Positions 17,343-24,871 of a stretch of DNA of 64,000 nt are shown in pieces. The stretch spans positions 248,001 to 312,000 of the forward strand of contig NZ_JANQJQ010000021.1 of the NCBI RefSeq assembly GCF_028281565.1, given 5' to 3'. The stretch's first letter is position 1. The number at the start of each line of letters is the position of its first letter. Below the pieces are notes generated by a model that was not told the origin of the DNA, searched no databases, and saw nothing but the letters and a program-made list of their open reading frames with translations. Origin of the DNA: Seonamhaeicola sp. GTDB lineage: Bacteria > Bacteroidota > Bacteroidia > Flavobacteriales > Flavobacteriaceae. The translations under genes and the position numbers were made by a program.

Positions 17343-17365
17343 CAGGTCGAGCGCAGTCGAGACCT
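17343..17365. repeat. REP-like palindrome, 3' flank of the GIY-YIG gene
   Basis: AGGTCGAGCGCAGTCGAGACCT, with AGG/CCT ends and TCGA arms, overlaps the GIY-YIG stop codon. It is the reverse orientation of the copy at 17691-17714. Confidence 0.75.
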
Positions 17366-17684
17366 ATTCCTTTTCTGGGTTATATTTTGAATGAGATGCA
17401 TTTCTACATTCCGCTAATATTTGCAATAAATTATATTCTCCTTTAGCGAGAGCAAATTTCTTTTGAGCACTCCAGTTTTTAATCTTTTTCTCGAAAAGAA
17501 TAGCTTGTTTTATGTCATTGAACTCCTGATAAAAAATCAATTCTAATGGTCTTCTTTTGTATGTGAAACAATTTTTATTCAACCCTCTTTGATGTTCTTC
17601 AAAACGCCTTGAAATATTATTAGTGATACCTGTATATGTCAATCCATCTGAGCACTTCAATATGTAAACAAAATAGCTTTTCAT
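17364..17684 (-). CDS. GIY-YIG nuclease domain protein
   Basis: This 106-residue protein starts YFVYILKCSDGLTYTGITNNISRRFEEH, the GIY-YIG core with YVYIL, YTG and the catalytic Arg, and has a downstream E in YQEFNDIKQAI. It belongs to the small stand-alone UPF0213/YhbQ-like group. The C-terminus (CRNASHSKYNPEKE) reads into flanking repeat-like DNA. It interrupts an otherwise coherent kynurenine operon, on the same strand between ridA and ALDH. It is flanked on both sides by oppositely oriented GCGCAGTCGA palindromes (17343-17365 and 17691-17714). That suggests an inserted unit; the nuclease target is unknown. Confidence 0.88.
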   Translation of the reverse strand: MKSYFVYILKCSDGLTYTGITNNISRRFEEHQRGLNKNCFTYKRRPLELIFYQEFNDIKQAILFEKKIKNWSAQKKFALAKGEYNLLQILAECRNASHSKYNPEKE

Positions 17685-17690
17685 TGTAAA

Positions 17691-17714
17691 CCTCTCGACT
17701 GCGCTCGAGGAGAC
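17691..17714. repeat. REP-like palindrome, 5' flank of the GIY-YIG gene
   Basis: CCTCTCGACTGCGCTCGAGGAG with CTCGA/TCGAG arms around CTGCGC, 7 bp before the GIY-YIG start codon. Confidence 0.75.
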
Positions 17715-17726
17715 ATCGTCTTAATA

Positions 17727-18128
17727 TTAAACCTTTTTATACGCTACCACTTTAATCTCTACCAACAGATCCGGGTGGGGTAACTGATGTACTGCCACAG
17801 TGGTTCTTGTCGGGCCGGTCTCAGCATCAAAGAACTCAGCATAGGCTTTGTTGTAGCCGCTAAAATCATTCATATTAACTAAAAAAGTAGTAATATCAAC
17901 CACATCTTTTAGAGAGGCTCCTTCGCTTGCCAGGTTCTTTTCTATATTTTTTAAAACTTCCCGGGTCTGAACTTCTATATTAAGCTGTTTTGTTCCCATG
18001 TCATCTATAGTATCAGCACCGGCAATGGTGTTATCAGGCCTTCGGGAACTGGTTCCCGAAACATATATAAAATCACCAACCCGTTTGGTGTGCGGGTAAG
18101 CGCCTCTTGGTGTTACTTTATCGCTCAT
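17727..18128 (-). CDS. RidA family protein, probable 2-aminomuconate deaminase
   Basis: This 133-residue YjgF/YER057c/UK114 protein keeps the family pattern: [19 protein letters not shown] near the start, [14 protein letters not shown] in the middle, and the C-terminal signature [27 protein letters not shown] with the carboxylate-binding Arg. RidA proteins hydrolyse enamines/imines. In 2-nitrobenzoate and kynurenine meta-type pathways a member of this family deaminates 2-aminomuconate, and the operon position supports that role here. It starts 5 bp after the KMO stop. Confidence 0.88.
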   Translation of the reverse strand: MSDKVTPRGAYPHTKRVGDFIYVSGTSSRRPDNTIAGADTIDDMGTKQLNIEVQTREVLKNIEKNLASEGASLKDVVDITTFLVNMNDFSGYNKAYAEFFDAETGPTRTTVAVHQLPHPDLLVEIKVVAYKKV

Positions 18129-18133
18129 AAATT

Positions 18134-19549
18134 CTATTTTAACCCGGCAATTTTATCCTCTTCTAAAATGTCCCGGGTTTCGGTTTTTACTTTTTTCAAG
18201 AGTGTTTTCAGTTCTTTTGCTGTTACATCGAGTGGCGTCGGGATGGTTCCGTCAGTAAGCATATTTAAAATAGCCTTGTCCTGGGCTCTGCCTTGTAACA
18301 TGGCATCACGATACCCCAAATCTTCATTAAAGGTTACCAACGAATACTTTGAGGCATAATCGCCGGGGAATGCCTGTTCCAAAGCCATTTCTAATTTACG
18401 CTTTTCCTGGAATATGGAGTTCGCCACATGGTCTCTCATTTCGTAAAAATTGTCGATGGCCAAATCTGCTATGGCATCGGTGTCTTTTTTACGGGAACTT
18501 TCATAAACTTTAAAGATAGTTTCCCAATCATTCAAATGCTTATCCAACACCTTATCAAACTCAACCACATCTTCAAAACTGGCATTCATTCCCTGACCGT
18601 AAAACGGCACTATAGCATGTGCTGCATCACCCATTAGCAAGGTATTACCTTTATAATGCCATGGTGAACATTTAACAGTTCCCAGAGGTGAGGTTGGATT
18701 ATTATTGAAATCATCCAACAAATTAGGCATTTGCGCCAAAGCATCCGGAAATTCTTTTTTAAAGAATTCTAAAACCTTTTCATCGGTATTTAAGTTATTG
18801 AAATTGTAGTCGCCTTCATCGTAACTTAAAAACAGGGTAACCGTAAAACTACCGTCCAGGTTTGGCAATGCTATAAGCATAAAACTGCCCCGGGGCCAAA
18901 TGTGAAGGGCGTTTTTAAAGATCCTGAAATCGTCTTTACCCTTTGGAAGTATGCTCAGCTCTTTATAGCCATGGGTTAAATAGTCTTGTGAAAAGCTGAA
19001 CAAAAATTTCTTCCCTAAATAATAACTTTTACGCAAAGCCGAACCGGCACCATCGGTTCCTATAATAACATCGGCATCTTCTACAAAGTCTGTTTTGGTA
19101 TCATAATCTTTAAAAAGAGCCGTAGTCTTTTCAAAATCTACCGATTTGCATTTTTTGTTAAAATGAATGGTGACGTTCTTATGTTTTTCTGCTTCATCCA
19201 GAAGGAGTGCGTTTAGGCCACCACGTGAAATGGAGTTGATGTATTCGTGTGCTCGTCCGCTATAAGGCGATAAAAAAGTATGGCCTTTGGTATCGTGGAT
19301 CATACGCCCGTTCATAGGGATACAGAGTGCTTTTACCTGGTCTTCCAGACCTACCAGTTTCATGGCTTTGATCCCTCTGTTTGAAAAAGCCAGGTTTATG
19401 GAACGGCCGGCACTGATAGTTACTTTTCGTAGATCGGGACGCTTTTCATAAACCGTAACATTATAGCCTCTTTGGCCCAGGCGTAAAGCCAAAAGCGAAC
19501 CGCAAAGTCCGGCGCCGATAATGAGTATGTTTTGTTGTTTATCTTTCAT
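18134..19549 (-). CDS. kmo: Kynurenine 3-monooxygenase (FAD-dependent)
   Basis: This flavoprotein hydroxylase of about 471 residues has the dinucleotide motif [34 protein letters not shown], and [22 protein letters not shown] for FAD. KMO converts kynurenine to 3-hydroxykynurenine with NADPH and O2. The C-terminal region has helices consistent with bacterial KMO, but there is no long TM anchor. The track starts at a TTG (19573); I prefer ATG 19549 ([12 protein letters not shown]), which places the Rossmann motif right at the N-terminus. The upstream extension would run into a REP-like repeat. KynU lies just upstream. Confidence 0.95.
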   Translation of the reverse strand: MKDKQQNILIIGAGLCGSLLALRLGQRGYNVTVYEKRPDLRKVTISAGRSINLAFSNRGIKAMKLVGLEDQVKALCIPMNGRMIHDTKGHTFLSPYSGRAHEYINSISRGGLNALLLDEAEKHKNVTIHFNKKCKSVDFEKTTALFKDYDTKTDFVEDADVIIGTDGAGSALRKSYYLGKKFLFSFSQDYLTHGYKELSILPKGKDDFRIFKNALHIWPRGSFMLIALPNLDGSFTVTLFLSYDEGDYNFNNLNTDEKVLEFFKKEFPDALAQMPNLLDDFNNNPTSPLGTVKCSPWHYKGNTLLMGDAAHAIVPFYGQGMNASFEDVVEFDKVLDKHLNDWETIFKVYESSRKKDTDAIADLAIDNFYEMRDHVANSIFQEKRKLEMALEQAFPGDYASKYSLVTFNEDLGYRDAMLQGRAQDKAILNMLTDGTIPTPLDVTAKELKTLLKKVKTETRDILEEDKIAGLK

Positions 19550-19597
19550 CTTAAAGCGTATCATGCCGCACAAAATGAAACATCTTTTATTAAGGAG

Positions 19598-19619
19598 ATG
19601 CTTCGACTGCGCTCAGCAT
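19598..19619. repeat. REP-like palindrome between kynU and kmo
   Basis: ATGCTTCGACTGCGCTCAGCAT, with ATGCT/AGCAT arms and GACTGCGCTC centre, followed by GACAT. Confidence 0.75.
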
Positions 19620-19627
19620 GACATAAT

Positions 19628-20896
19628 TTATTTTAAAATTCCTTTCAGACGTTCCACTAAATTATATACATCTTCAAACGAGTTATACAAAGGCACCGGC
19701 GCACAACGGATCACATCAGGCGCTCTCCAGTCACTGATCACGCCGGCTTCGGTCAACCTGTTATGTAATGTTTTATCGGCGTTGACTACCTGGATGGATA
19801 GCTGACACCCACGTTCCTCCGGATTTTCAGGCGTGATGATCCTGATCACATCTTCCCCCAGTTCTTTTAATAAAAACTGGAAATAGCCCGTGAGCCTTTT
19901 CGATTTTTCTACCAGTTTTTCAATACCAACCTCATGAAAAATATCTAAGGAAGCTCTGATAGCTGCCATGGATAAAATAGGCGGATTGCTTAATTGCCAG
20001 CCTTCCGCCCCCGGAAGTTGATCAAATGGATCCCGCATATTAAAACGCGTTTGTTTATTGTGGCTCCACCAACCGGTAAACCGGTTCAGATCTTTACGGT
20101 GAGCATGACGCTCATGTACAAAGCACCCTGCCAGGCTTCCCGGGCCTGAGTTCAAATATTTATAAGTACACCAAACCGCAAAATCAGCTCCGGAATCGTG
20201 TAAATTGAGTTTAACATTTCCGGCGCCGTGGGCACAGTCAAAACCGACGGTACAACCATATTTATGTCCCAGTTCAGTAATACGTTTTAGGTCAAAATAC
20301 TGGCCCGTATAATAGTTAACGCCACCGATCATGATAAGCGCAATAGCATCGCCTTCGCGTTTTAAAATGACTTCCAGGTCTTCGTAACGCAGTAATTCTT
20401 CTCCTTTTCTGGGCTTCCATAAAATTAATCCGTCCGTATCATCAAACCCGTGATGCCTTAGTTGCGATTCTACGGCATATTTATCCGAAGGAAAGGCATC
20501 GCTTTCAATGAGTATTTTATAACGTGTTTTGGTGGGTTTGTAGAACGACACCATCATCAAATGCAGGTTGACAGTTAGAGTATTCATGACTATCACTTCA
20601 ATAGGTTTGGCCCCTACAACACCTGCCATACTTTCCGTTAGAAATTCGTGGTAAGGCAACCAGGGATTTTTAGCATCCGTATGCCCTTCAACACCCAAAT
20701 TAGCCCAGTCTTCCAACTCCTGTTCAATATAGGCTTTGGTTAATTTTGGCTGAAGCCCCAACGAGTTACCTGTCATGTAAATCAGCTGGTTTCCGTTGCT
20801 GTCTTTGGGCATATGAAATTGATTTCGGTACGATGCTAAAACATCATTTTTATCTGATTCCAAAGCAAAATCTAAACCTGATCGATACGTTGGCAA
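19628..20896 (-). CDS. kynU: Kynureninase
   Basis: This 422-residue PLP enzyme of the aminotransferase class V fold has NSLGLQPK near the start, GFDCAHGAGNVKLNLHDSGADFAVWCTYKYLNSGPG with the PLP-binding Asp and Lys, and RFTGWWSHN for substrate binding. It cleaves 3-hydroxykynurenine to 3-hydroxyanthranilate and alanine. The only plausible start is TTG at 20896, since an in-frame TAA lies three codons upstream. It is the first gene of the minus-strand kynurenine operon and is preceded by a shortened copy of the promoter-bearing dispersed repeat, with TACTTTTG at 20923-20930. Confidence 0.96.
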   Translation of the reverse strand: MPTYRSGLDFALESDKNDVLASYRNQFHMPKDSNGNQLIYMTGNSLGLQPKLTKAYIEQELEDWANLGVEGHTDAKNPWLPYHEFLTESMAGVVGAKPIEVIVMNTLTVNLHLMMVSFYKPTKTRYKILIESDAFPSDKYAVESQLRHHGFDDTDGLILWKPRKGEELLRYEDLEVILKREGDAIALIMIGGVNYYTGQYFDLKRITELGHKYGCTVGFDCAHGAGNVKLNLHDSGADFAVWCTYKYLNSGPGSLAGCFVHERHAHRKDLNRFTGWWSHNKQTRFNMRDPFDQLPGAEGWQLSNPPILSMAAIRASLDIFHEVGIEKLVEKSKRLTGYFQFLLKELGEDVIRIITPENPEERGCQLSIQVVNADKTLHNRLTEAGVISDWRAPDVIRCAPVPLYNSFEDVYNLVERLKGILK

Positions 20897-20922
20897 TTTG
20901 AATTATTTTATCGGTTTCTAAC

Positions 20923-20973
20923 AAAAGTACGTGAATTTTTTGAATACAAAATGTAGTTTTTTACAGAAGAAAA
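20923..20973 (-). repeat. Promoter-bearing dispersed repeat, shortened copy D (upstream of kynU)
   Basis: Read on the minus strand it starts TTCTTCTGTAAAAAACTACA, continues with ATTTTGTA and ends in CACGTACTTTTG. The two ends match copies A-C; the middle, comprising most of both inverted repeats, is missing. The TACTTTTG box (20923-20930) is 27 bp from the kynU start and would drive the kynurenine operon. Confidence 0.6.
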
Positions 20974-21060
20974 GGAAGCATTATAGAATGGGCCTCATCA
21001 TCAAAATGAGAACTGATTTTTAGAAAGATTTTTTCGTATATTTAAAGAAAACAATCAGGT

Positions 21061-21480
21061 ATGGCAAAGACAAAAGAATATTCAAACGGTGAAGTGACCG
21101 TGGTTTGGGAATCGGAAAAATGCATCCATTCCGCAATATGTGCTAAAGGGTTACCAAAAGTATTTCAACCCAGGGAACGCCCCTGGATAAAGATCGATGC
21201 GGGAACTACAGAGGCCATCGTCAATCAGGTCAAGGAATGTCCGTCAGGAGCCTTAAGCTATTATATGAATGCTGAAGGCGATAAAACATCGGAAACTTTG
21301 GAGACTAAGGTTGAGGTGTTGGAAAACGGACCGTTATTGGTTTACGGCACCCTAACGGTCACTCATAAAGACGGTTCGTCTGAAGTTAAAAATAAGACCA
21401 CGGCGTTTTGCAGGTGTGGTTTGTCAAACAACAAACCGTATTGCGATGGTGCCCATGTAAGAGAAGGGTTTAAAGGCTAA
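21061..21480 (+). CDS. Fer4_19 plus CDGSH iron-sulfur protein
   Basis: This 139-residue two-domain protein has, at residues ~1-65, a divergent mono-cluster ferredoxin-like domain (Fer4_19) with CIHSAICAKGLPKVF and VKECPSGALSY. Residues ~105-135 form a CDGSH zinc-finger-like [2Fe-2S] domain reading CRCGLSNNKPYCDGAH, with the expected three Cys and one His. Such fusions are widespread in bacteria and are probably redox or cluster-transfer proteins, but no reaction is established. The protein is cytoplasmic with no signal peptide. The gene diverges from kynU and is followed by a palindrome and a strong terminator. Confidence 0.88.
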   Translation: MAKTKEYSNGEVTVVWESEKCIHSAICAKGLPKVFQPRERPWIKIDAGTTEAIVNQVKECPSGALSYYMNAEGDKTSETLETKVEVLENGPLLVYGTLTVTHKDGSSEVKNKTTAFCRCGLSNNKPYCDGAHVREGFKG

Positions 21481-21496
21481 ATTTGTTAAAGTTTAG

Positions 21497-21516
21497 ATCC
21501 CGATTTTCATCGGGAT
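21497..21516. repeat. Palindrome of the ATCCCGAT family
   Basis: ATCCCGAT-tttc-ATCGGGAT, a perfect 8-bp stem. It is related in sequence to 49036-49053. Confidence 0.65.
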
Positions 21517-21578
21517 AAGTTCAACTAATAGATTTTAGTTCGTTTAAAAAACTCCTAAAATCTAAGTTTCACTAAAAG

Positions 21579-21613
21579 GAAAAGCGCTTCAACCATTGAT
21601 TGAAGCGCTTTTC
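21579..21613. terminator. Terminator between the CDGSH gene and the lipoprotein gene
   Basis: GAAAAGCGCTTCAA / TTGAAGCGCTTTTC is a 14-bp inverted repeat with a short loop, between convergent genes. Confidence 0.85.
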
Positions 21614-21747
21614 ATATATATAGACGCTAGTGCGGAAAATTATCTTATACTTTATATACGGCTATAGTCGGTATTTGGATGACTACTTTACAACTAAAAC
21701 CAAAAATATTTTTTTCAAAAGTTATAGTGCAAAGGTTATGCCAAAAA

Positions 21748-22398
21748 TTATTCATGAGTCACTTTGATTTCAGATAATTTTACACTGGGTTTCCCGTTAT
21801 CCCTCGTATGGTCCAAAGCGATTTTAATACCGTTAAAATCCTGGTAGTTCTCAAAGGTGTTGGTTAGAGACGGTTCCGCGCTGTTACCTCTTCTAAACAC
21901 CCATTCTTTTATTATAAGGTCTTTATCAAAATAAATATCGTAAGCATCACCGGGCGTATAACCGCCTTCATTGGGGTAGGTAATGGTAATTTTGTTCATT
22001 AAAGTTTTGCTTATGGGTGCGGTTTCTTCAACGGGTTTGGAAATGGTAGCCGTGTTGTCCCATACTAACTGAAAAGGAATTAACAGCCAAAACTTGTCAT
22101 TTATAAAGGCACGGTCTGCTTTTAAGGCCGTGCTATCCATAGCTTTGCGGTTGTAGCTTATGGTATCGGTATCCGTGGTGAGTTTTACAGCATCAGTTTT
22201 TGGGTTCCAGTACCACAGGCGCCCTTTGCCAAATTTGAATTGAATTTCGGTGACTTTGTCCCAATGCTCAAAACCATGGGCATTCGCAATTTGTTCTGCA
22301 ATGGTTAGGGTAGGGGCTTCCTCCTCTGCTTTGTTGGCTTTTTGTTTACAGGAAACACAAAGGGCTATAAGGCTTAAAATTAATAGTGCTTTTTTCAT
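21748..22398 (-). CDS. Exported lipoprotein-like protein (DUF6503-like)
   Basis: I use ATG 22398 rather than the track start at 22431, because MKKALLILSLIALCVSCKQ then forms a complete signal peptide with a Cys at a lipoprotein-type position. About 216 residues follow with beta-rich character: EQIANAHGFEHWDKVTEIQF, ITITYPNEGGYTPGDAYDIYFD and WVFRRGN. The pattern resembles flavobacterial DUF6503 proteins and LolA-like carriers, but I am not certain. It is probably periplasmic or anchored in the outer membrane. The gene is divergent from the methyltransferase, and the shared upstream region holds a 25-bp sequence repeated at 42074. Confidence 0.7.
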   Translation of the reverse strand: MKKALLILSLIALCVSCKQKANKAEEEAPTLTIAEQIANAHGFEHWDKVTEIQFKFGKGRLWYWNPKTDAVKLTTDTDTISYNRKAMDSTALKADRAFINDKFWLLIPFQLVWDNTATISKPVEETAPISKTLMNKITITYPNEGGYTPGDAYDIYFDKDLIIKEWVFRRGNSAEPSLTNTFENYQDFNGIKIALDHTRDNGKPSVKLSEIKVTHE

Positions 22399-22448
22399 GA
22401 ATTTTAATTTTTTTTGTCTGTGAATTTTCAAAAAAATGAAAATATCCG

Positions 22449-22473
22449 GGAACTCACATAAATTTTAATCATT
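22449..22473. repeat. Dispersed 25-bp intergenic repeat, copy 1
   Basis: GGAACTCACATAAATTTTAA followed by TCATT is identical over 25 bp to 42074-42098. Both lie between divergently transcribed genes. Confidence 0.7.
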
Positions 22474-22547
22474 ATTTATGAATTTATACTGATGAAAATT
22501 CAAGAGCGTTTCATATTTTAGAATTTCTGTAAAGATATGATTTAGTT

Positions 22548-23348
22548 ATGAGTAAAAACGACAACTATTTTAAAACTAATAAAACTACCTGGAACGAAAA
22601 AGTAAAAGTACATGCTAAGAGCGACATGTATGACCTGGAAGCTTTTAAACAAGGGAAGTCCTCTTTAATGCCTTATGAATTAAATGCTTTAGGGGATGTG
22701 AATGGCAAATCGTTGTTGCATTTACAATGCCATTTTGGACAGGACACTTTGAGTTGGAGTAGGATGGGCGCCCAATGTATAGGTGTGGACCTGAGTGATG
22801 AAGGGATTGCACTGGCAAAGGATTTAAATGAAGTGCTACAGCTTGATGCCCGGTTTGTTTGCTGTAATGTGTTGGATACTTCAAAATTTGTAAAAGATAC
22901 TTTTGATATTGTCTTTACAAGTTATGGCGTTATTGGTTGGTTGCCCGATCTAAAGCCCTGGGGCCAAATGATCGCGGAACGGCTCAACCAAGGTGGTACG
23001 TTCTATATGGTGGAGTTTCACCCCATGGTCTGGATGTTTGATTATCTGGATGATAAACCCGTTATGAAATACGGCTATATGCAAGATGAGGTTATTTATG
23101 AAGAGTATGAAGGCACTTATGCCGATGAAAGCTCTAGCATGGTTAGCAAAGAATATGGATGGAACCATGGAATGGGTGAGATCGTATCGGTGCTGACCGA
23201 AGCCGGATTGCATATTGAGTATTTAAAAGAAAACAATGAAAGCCCTTATAATGTGTTACCAAATTTAATTGAAAACGAAAACAGTATGTTTGAGACCAGG
23301 GATAAACTATATCCGTTGATTTTTGAGATTAAGGCTACTAAGGTTTAA
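22548..23348 (+). CDS. Class I SAM-dependent methyltransferase
   Basis: This 266-residue protein has the SAM-binding motif I SLLHLQCHFGQDTLSW, the acidic CIGVDLSDEGI of motif II, FDIVFTSYGVIGWL of motif IV and FYMVEFHPMVWMFDYL after it. The family is the Methyltransf_11/25 group of small-molecule methyltransferases. The substrate is not readable. It is a single plus-strand gene in an accessory stretch. Confidence 0.85.
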   Translation: MSKNDNYFKTNKTTWNEKVKVHAKSDMYDLEAFKQGKSSLMPYELNALGDVNGKSLLHLQCHFGQDTLSWSRMGAQCIGVDLSDEGIALAKDLNEVLQLDARFVCCNVLDTSKFVKDTFDIVFTSYGVIGWLPDLKPWGQMIAERLNQGGTFYMVEFHPMVWMFDYLDDKPVMKYGYMQDEVIYEEYEGTYADESSSMVSKEYGWNHGMGEIVSVLTEAGLHIEYLKENNESPYNVLPNLIENENSMFETRDKLYPLIFEIKATKV

Positions 23349-23364
23349 TAGTAAAAGAAACTCT

Positions 23365-23386
23365 TTGACAGTGCATAACATTCCGG
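23365..23386 (-). repeat. Boundary-type motif 4 (GTTATGCA)
   Basis: Minus strand ACCGGAATGTTATGCACTGT resembles the motifs at 24041, 24157 and 24731 that flank the two unknown genes. Confidence 0.3.
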
Positions 23387-23431
23387 TTAAAAGTGTTGAC
23401 TCCATGAAGGGACTCCCCATTATTATGTGCT

Positions 23432-24028
23432 TTATTTAATTTTCTTTTTTATCCAAAATTTCCACCATTTCGGACTAGCCCGTCTTTCATTTTCCGCACA
23501 ATTCTTTGATTCGTAAGTTGAATTCTGATCCGTACTTTCAATCTGTGCTAAATGTTCTCGTGCCGCTCCACCTTTAACTCTTGATGCTTTATCGCATATT
23601 CTTGCGATTTCAGGGTTTTGTTTTGCCATTGAGACTAATGACCATAAAGCTGCACTTTTCATTGCTAAGGAAACCAACTCATTTCCCTCTAATGGTACCG
23701 GTAACTCATTAAATTTTAGTTTCCCTGCTTTTGCAAGTAAGGCAACCTGAATGTCAAGATCGACAGGGCCATCAATGGTTAGATTTTTATAATTCATTGG
23801 AAAGAGCCACTCTGAAAATAACGGTAGATAACTATTCCGTTCTTCTAAGCTTGTTTTTGGAAACCAAACCTCAAGGCGCTTACGAACTTTATCTTCCCAA
23901 TCGAGGACGGATATAATTTTTAGAATAAATTTTGCGTCTTTGGTTTCTTCATAGGCAGACCAATTACGATCCAATTGTTCCGGTGAATCAATCGGGGAGA
24001 GGAATATATCTTCATATTTTTCAGTCAC
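23432..24028 (-). CDS. Hypothetical protein, mostly helical
   Basis: I do not recognise this 198-residue protein. It has no signal peptide or TM segment. The N-terminal part has the pattern DRNWSAYEETKDAKFILKIISVLDWED, the middle is helical (ELVSLAMKSAALWSLVSMAKQNPEIARICDKAS), and the tail is basic with KWWKFWIKKKIK. The layout is like proteins of polymorphic or accessory islands, but no domain can be assigned. It is isolated from its neighbours and flanked on both sides by GTTATGCA-like motifs. Confidence 0.6.
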   Translation of the reverse strand: MTEKYEDIFLSPIDSPEQLDRNWSAYEETKDAKFILKIISVLDWEDKVRKRLEVWFPKTSLEERNSYLPLFSEWLFPMNYKNLTIDGPVDLDIQVALLAKAGKLKFNELPVPLEGNELVSLAMKSAALWSLVSMAKQNPEIARICDKASRVKGGAAREHLAQIESTDQNSTYESKNCAENERRASPKWWKFWIKKKIK

Positions 24029-24040
24029 GATGGTAATGGT

Positions 24041-24063
24041 TTATGTTGCATAACTGTACGGTC
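24041..24063 (-). repeat. Boundary-type motif 3
   Basis: Minus strand GTACAGTTATGCAACATAAA lies 13 bp before the start of the 198-residue gene; 12 of 19 positions match the motif at 24731. Confidence 0.3.
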
Positions 24064-24156
24064 ATGATTTTGTTATGAAATCATCCGCGGGATTATTCCA
24101 CTTACAAATGAACCGTTGACTAATATTTTTATTTTGGAGTAGCACAAAACCACGAT

Positions 24157-24185
24157 GAATTATAGCCACTGTTCTACAACGTTTT
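24157..24185 (-). repeat. Boundary-type motif 2
   Basis: Minus strand AACGTTGTAGAACAGTGGC matches 15 of 19 bases of motif 1 (AACGTTGTACGACATTAGC), in direct orientation at the other end of the 24185-24730 gene. Confidence 0.4.
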
Positions 24186-24730
24186 TAATATTCAACTATT
24201 TTTTTGATTTTCCCTTCGTCAAAGTACTTCTTCCATGCTCCAGTTTTCTTATAATTCAACATCTTTCCTTCAGAGGCTAAAAACCATTTACAAGCTTTAT
24301 AGGTATATTTATACTTCTTTTCATAAGTCAAGATATTCACGGAATTTTTATTCTTCAGGAATTCGTTAAAGTCTTTTGCGTCAGTATCGATACTAATCGC
24401 TTTGGATTCACGAAGTAAATTGCCTTTTCCATCATACATTTTCCATGTGATTGGATTTCCGAAGTTGTCATAATGAGCTTCGGTTAGAATTTGCCCGCTT
24501 TTATAATAATTAATCCATTTTCCTGTGAGGAAAGTATACACATAGTTATTTAGCTCATAGATAGCAAGAGTCCCTACTTGCTTTTGTTTGCCACTCTTGT
24601 ATTTTATATCGACTTCTTCAGTACTGGCTGGGGATTGTGCAAAGACAATTTTTTTAAATCCTTTTGTATGTTGACCTATTGATAAGTTCGATATTGCTAG
24701 AATAAATATAAGGACTAAAATACTTTTCAT
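24185..24730 (-). CDS. Secreted MORN/YwqK-like repeat protein
   Basis: Starting at ATG 24730 the protein has a signal peptide (MKSILVLIFILAISNLSIGQ) and about 181 residues. It contains WINYYKSGQILTEAHYDNFGNPITWKMYDGKGNLLRES and a C-terminal GKMLNYKKTGAWKKYFDEGKIKKI. These are MORN-type motifs of the kind seen in YwqK-family proteins of Bacteroidota. The function is unknown. The track start (24760) only adds an unlikely N-terminal extension across a repeat motif. Near-identical short direct repeats lie at both ends. Confidence 0.7.
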   Translation of the reverse strand: MKSILVLIFILAISNLSIGQHTKGFKKIVFAQSPASTEEVDIKYKSGKQKQVGTLAIYELNNYVYTFLTGKWINYYKSGQILTEAHYDNFGNPITWKMYDGKGNLLRESKAISIDTDAKDFNEFLKNKNSVNILTYEKKYKYTYKACKWFLASEGKMLNYKKTGAWKKYFDEGKIKKIVEY

Positions 24731-24757
24731 GCTAATGTCGTACAACGTTAGTATATC
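24731..24757 (-). repeat. Boundary-type motif 1
   Basis: Minus strand TACTAACGTTGTACGACATT directly precedes the MORN-like gene's start. Confidence 0.4.
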
Positions 24758-24871
24758 CAAACTTATTAAAAAAAGTCCTACAAACCAACTCGTAAAGGCA
24801 GTTATGTCTTACCTTTTTAAGCTGGAATTACAGTTTTTTATAATAATCTGTTTTGAAGTGACTACGGCAGA

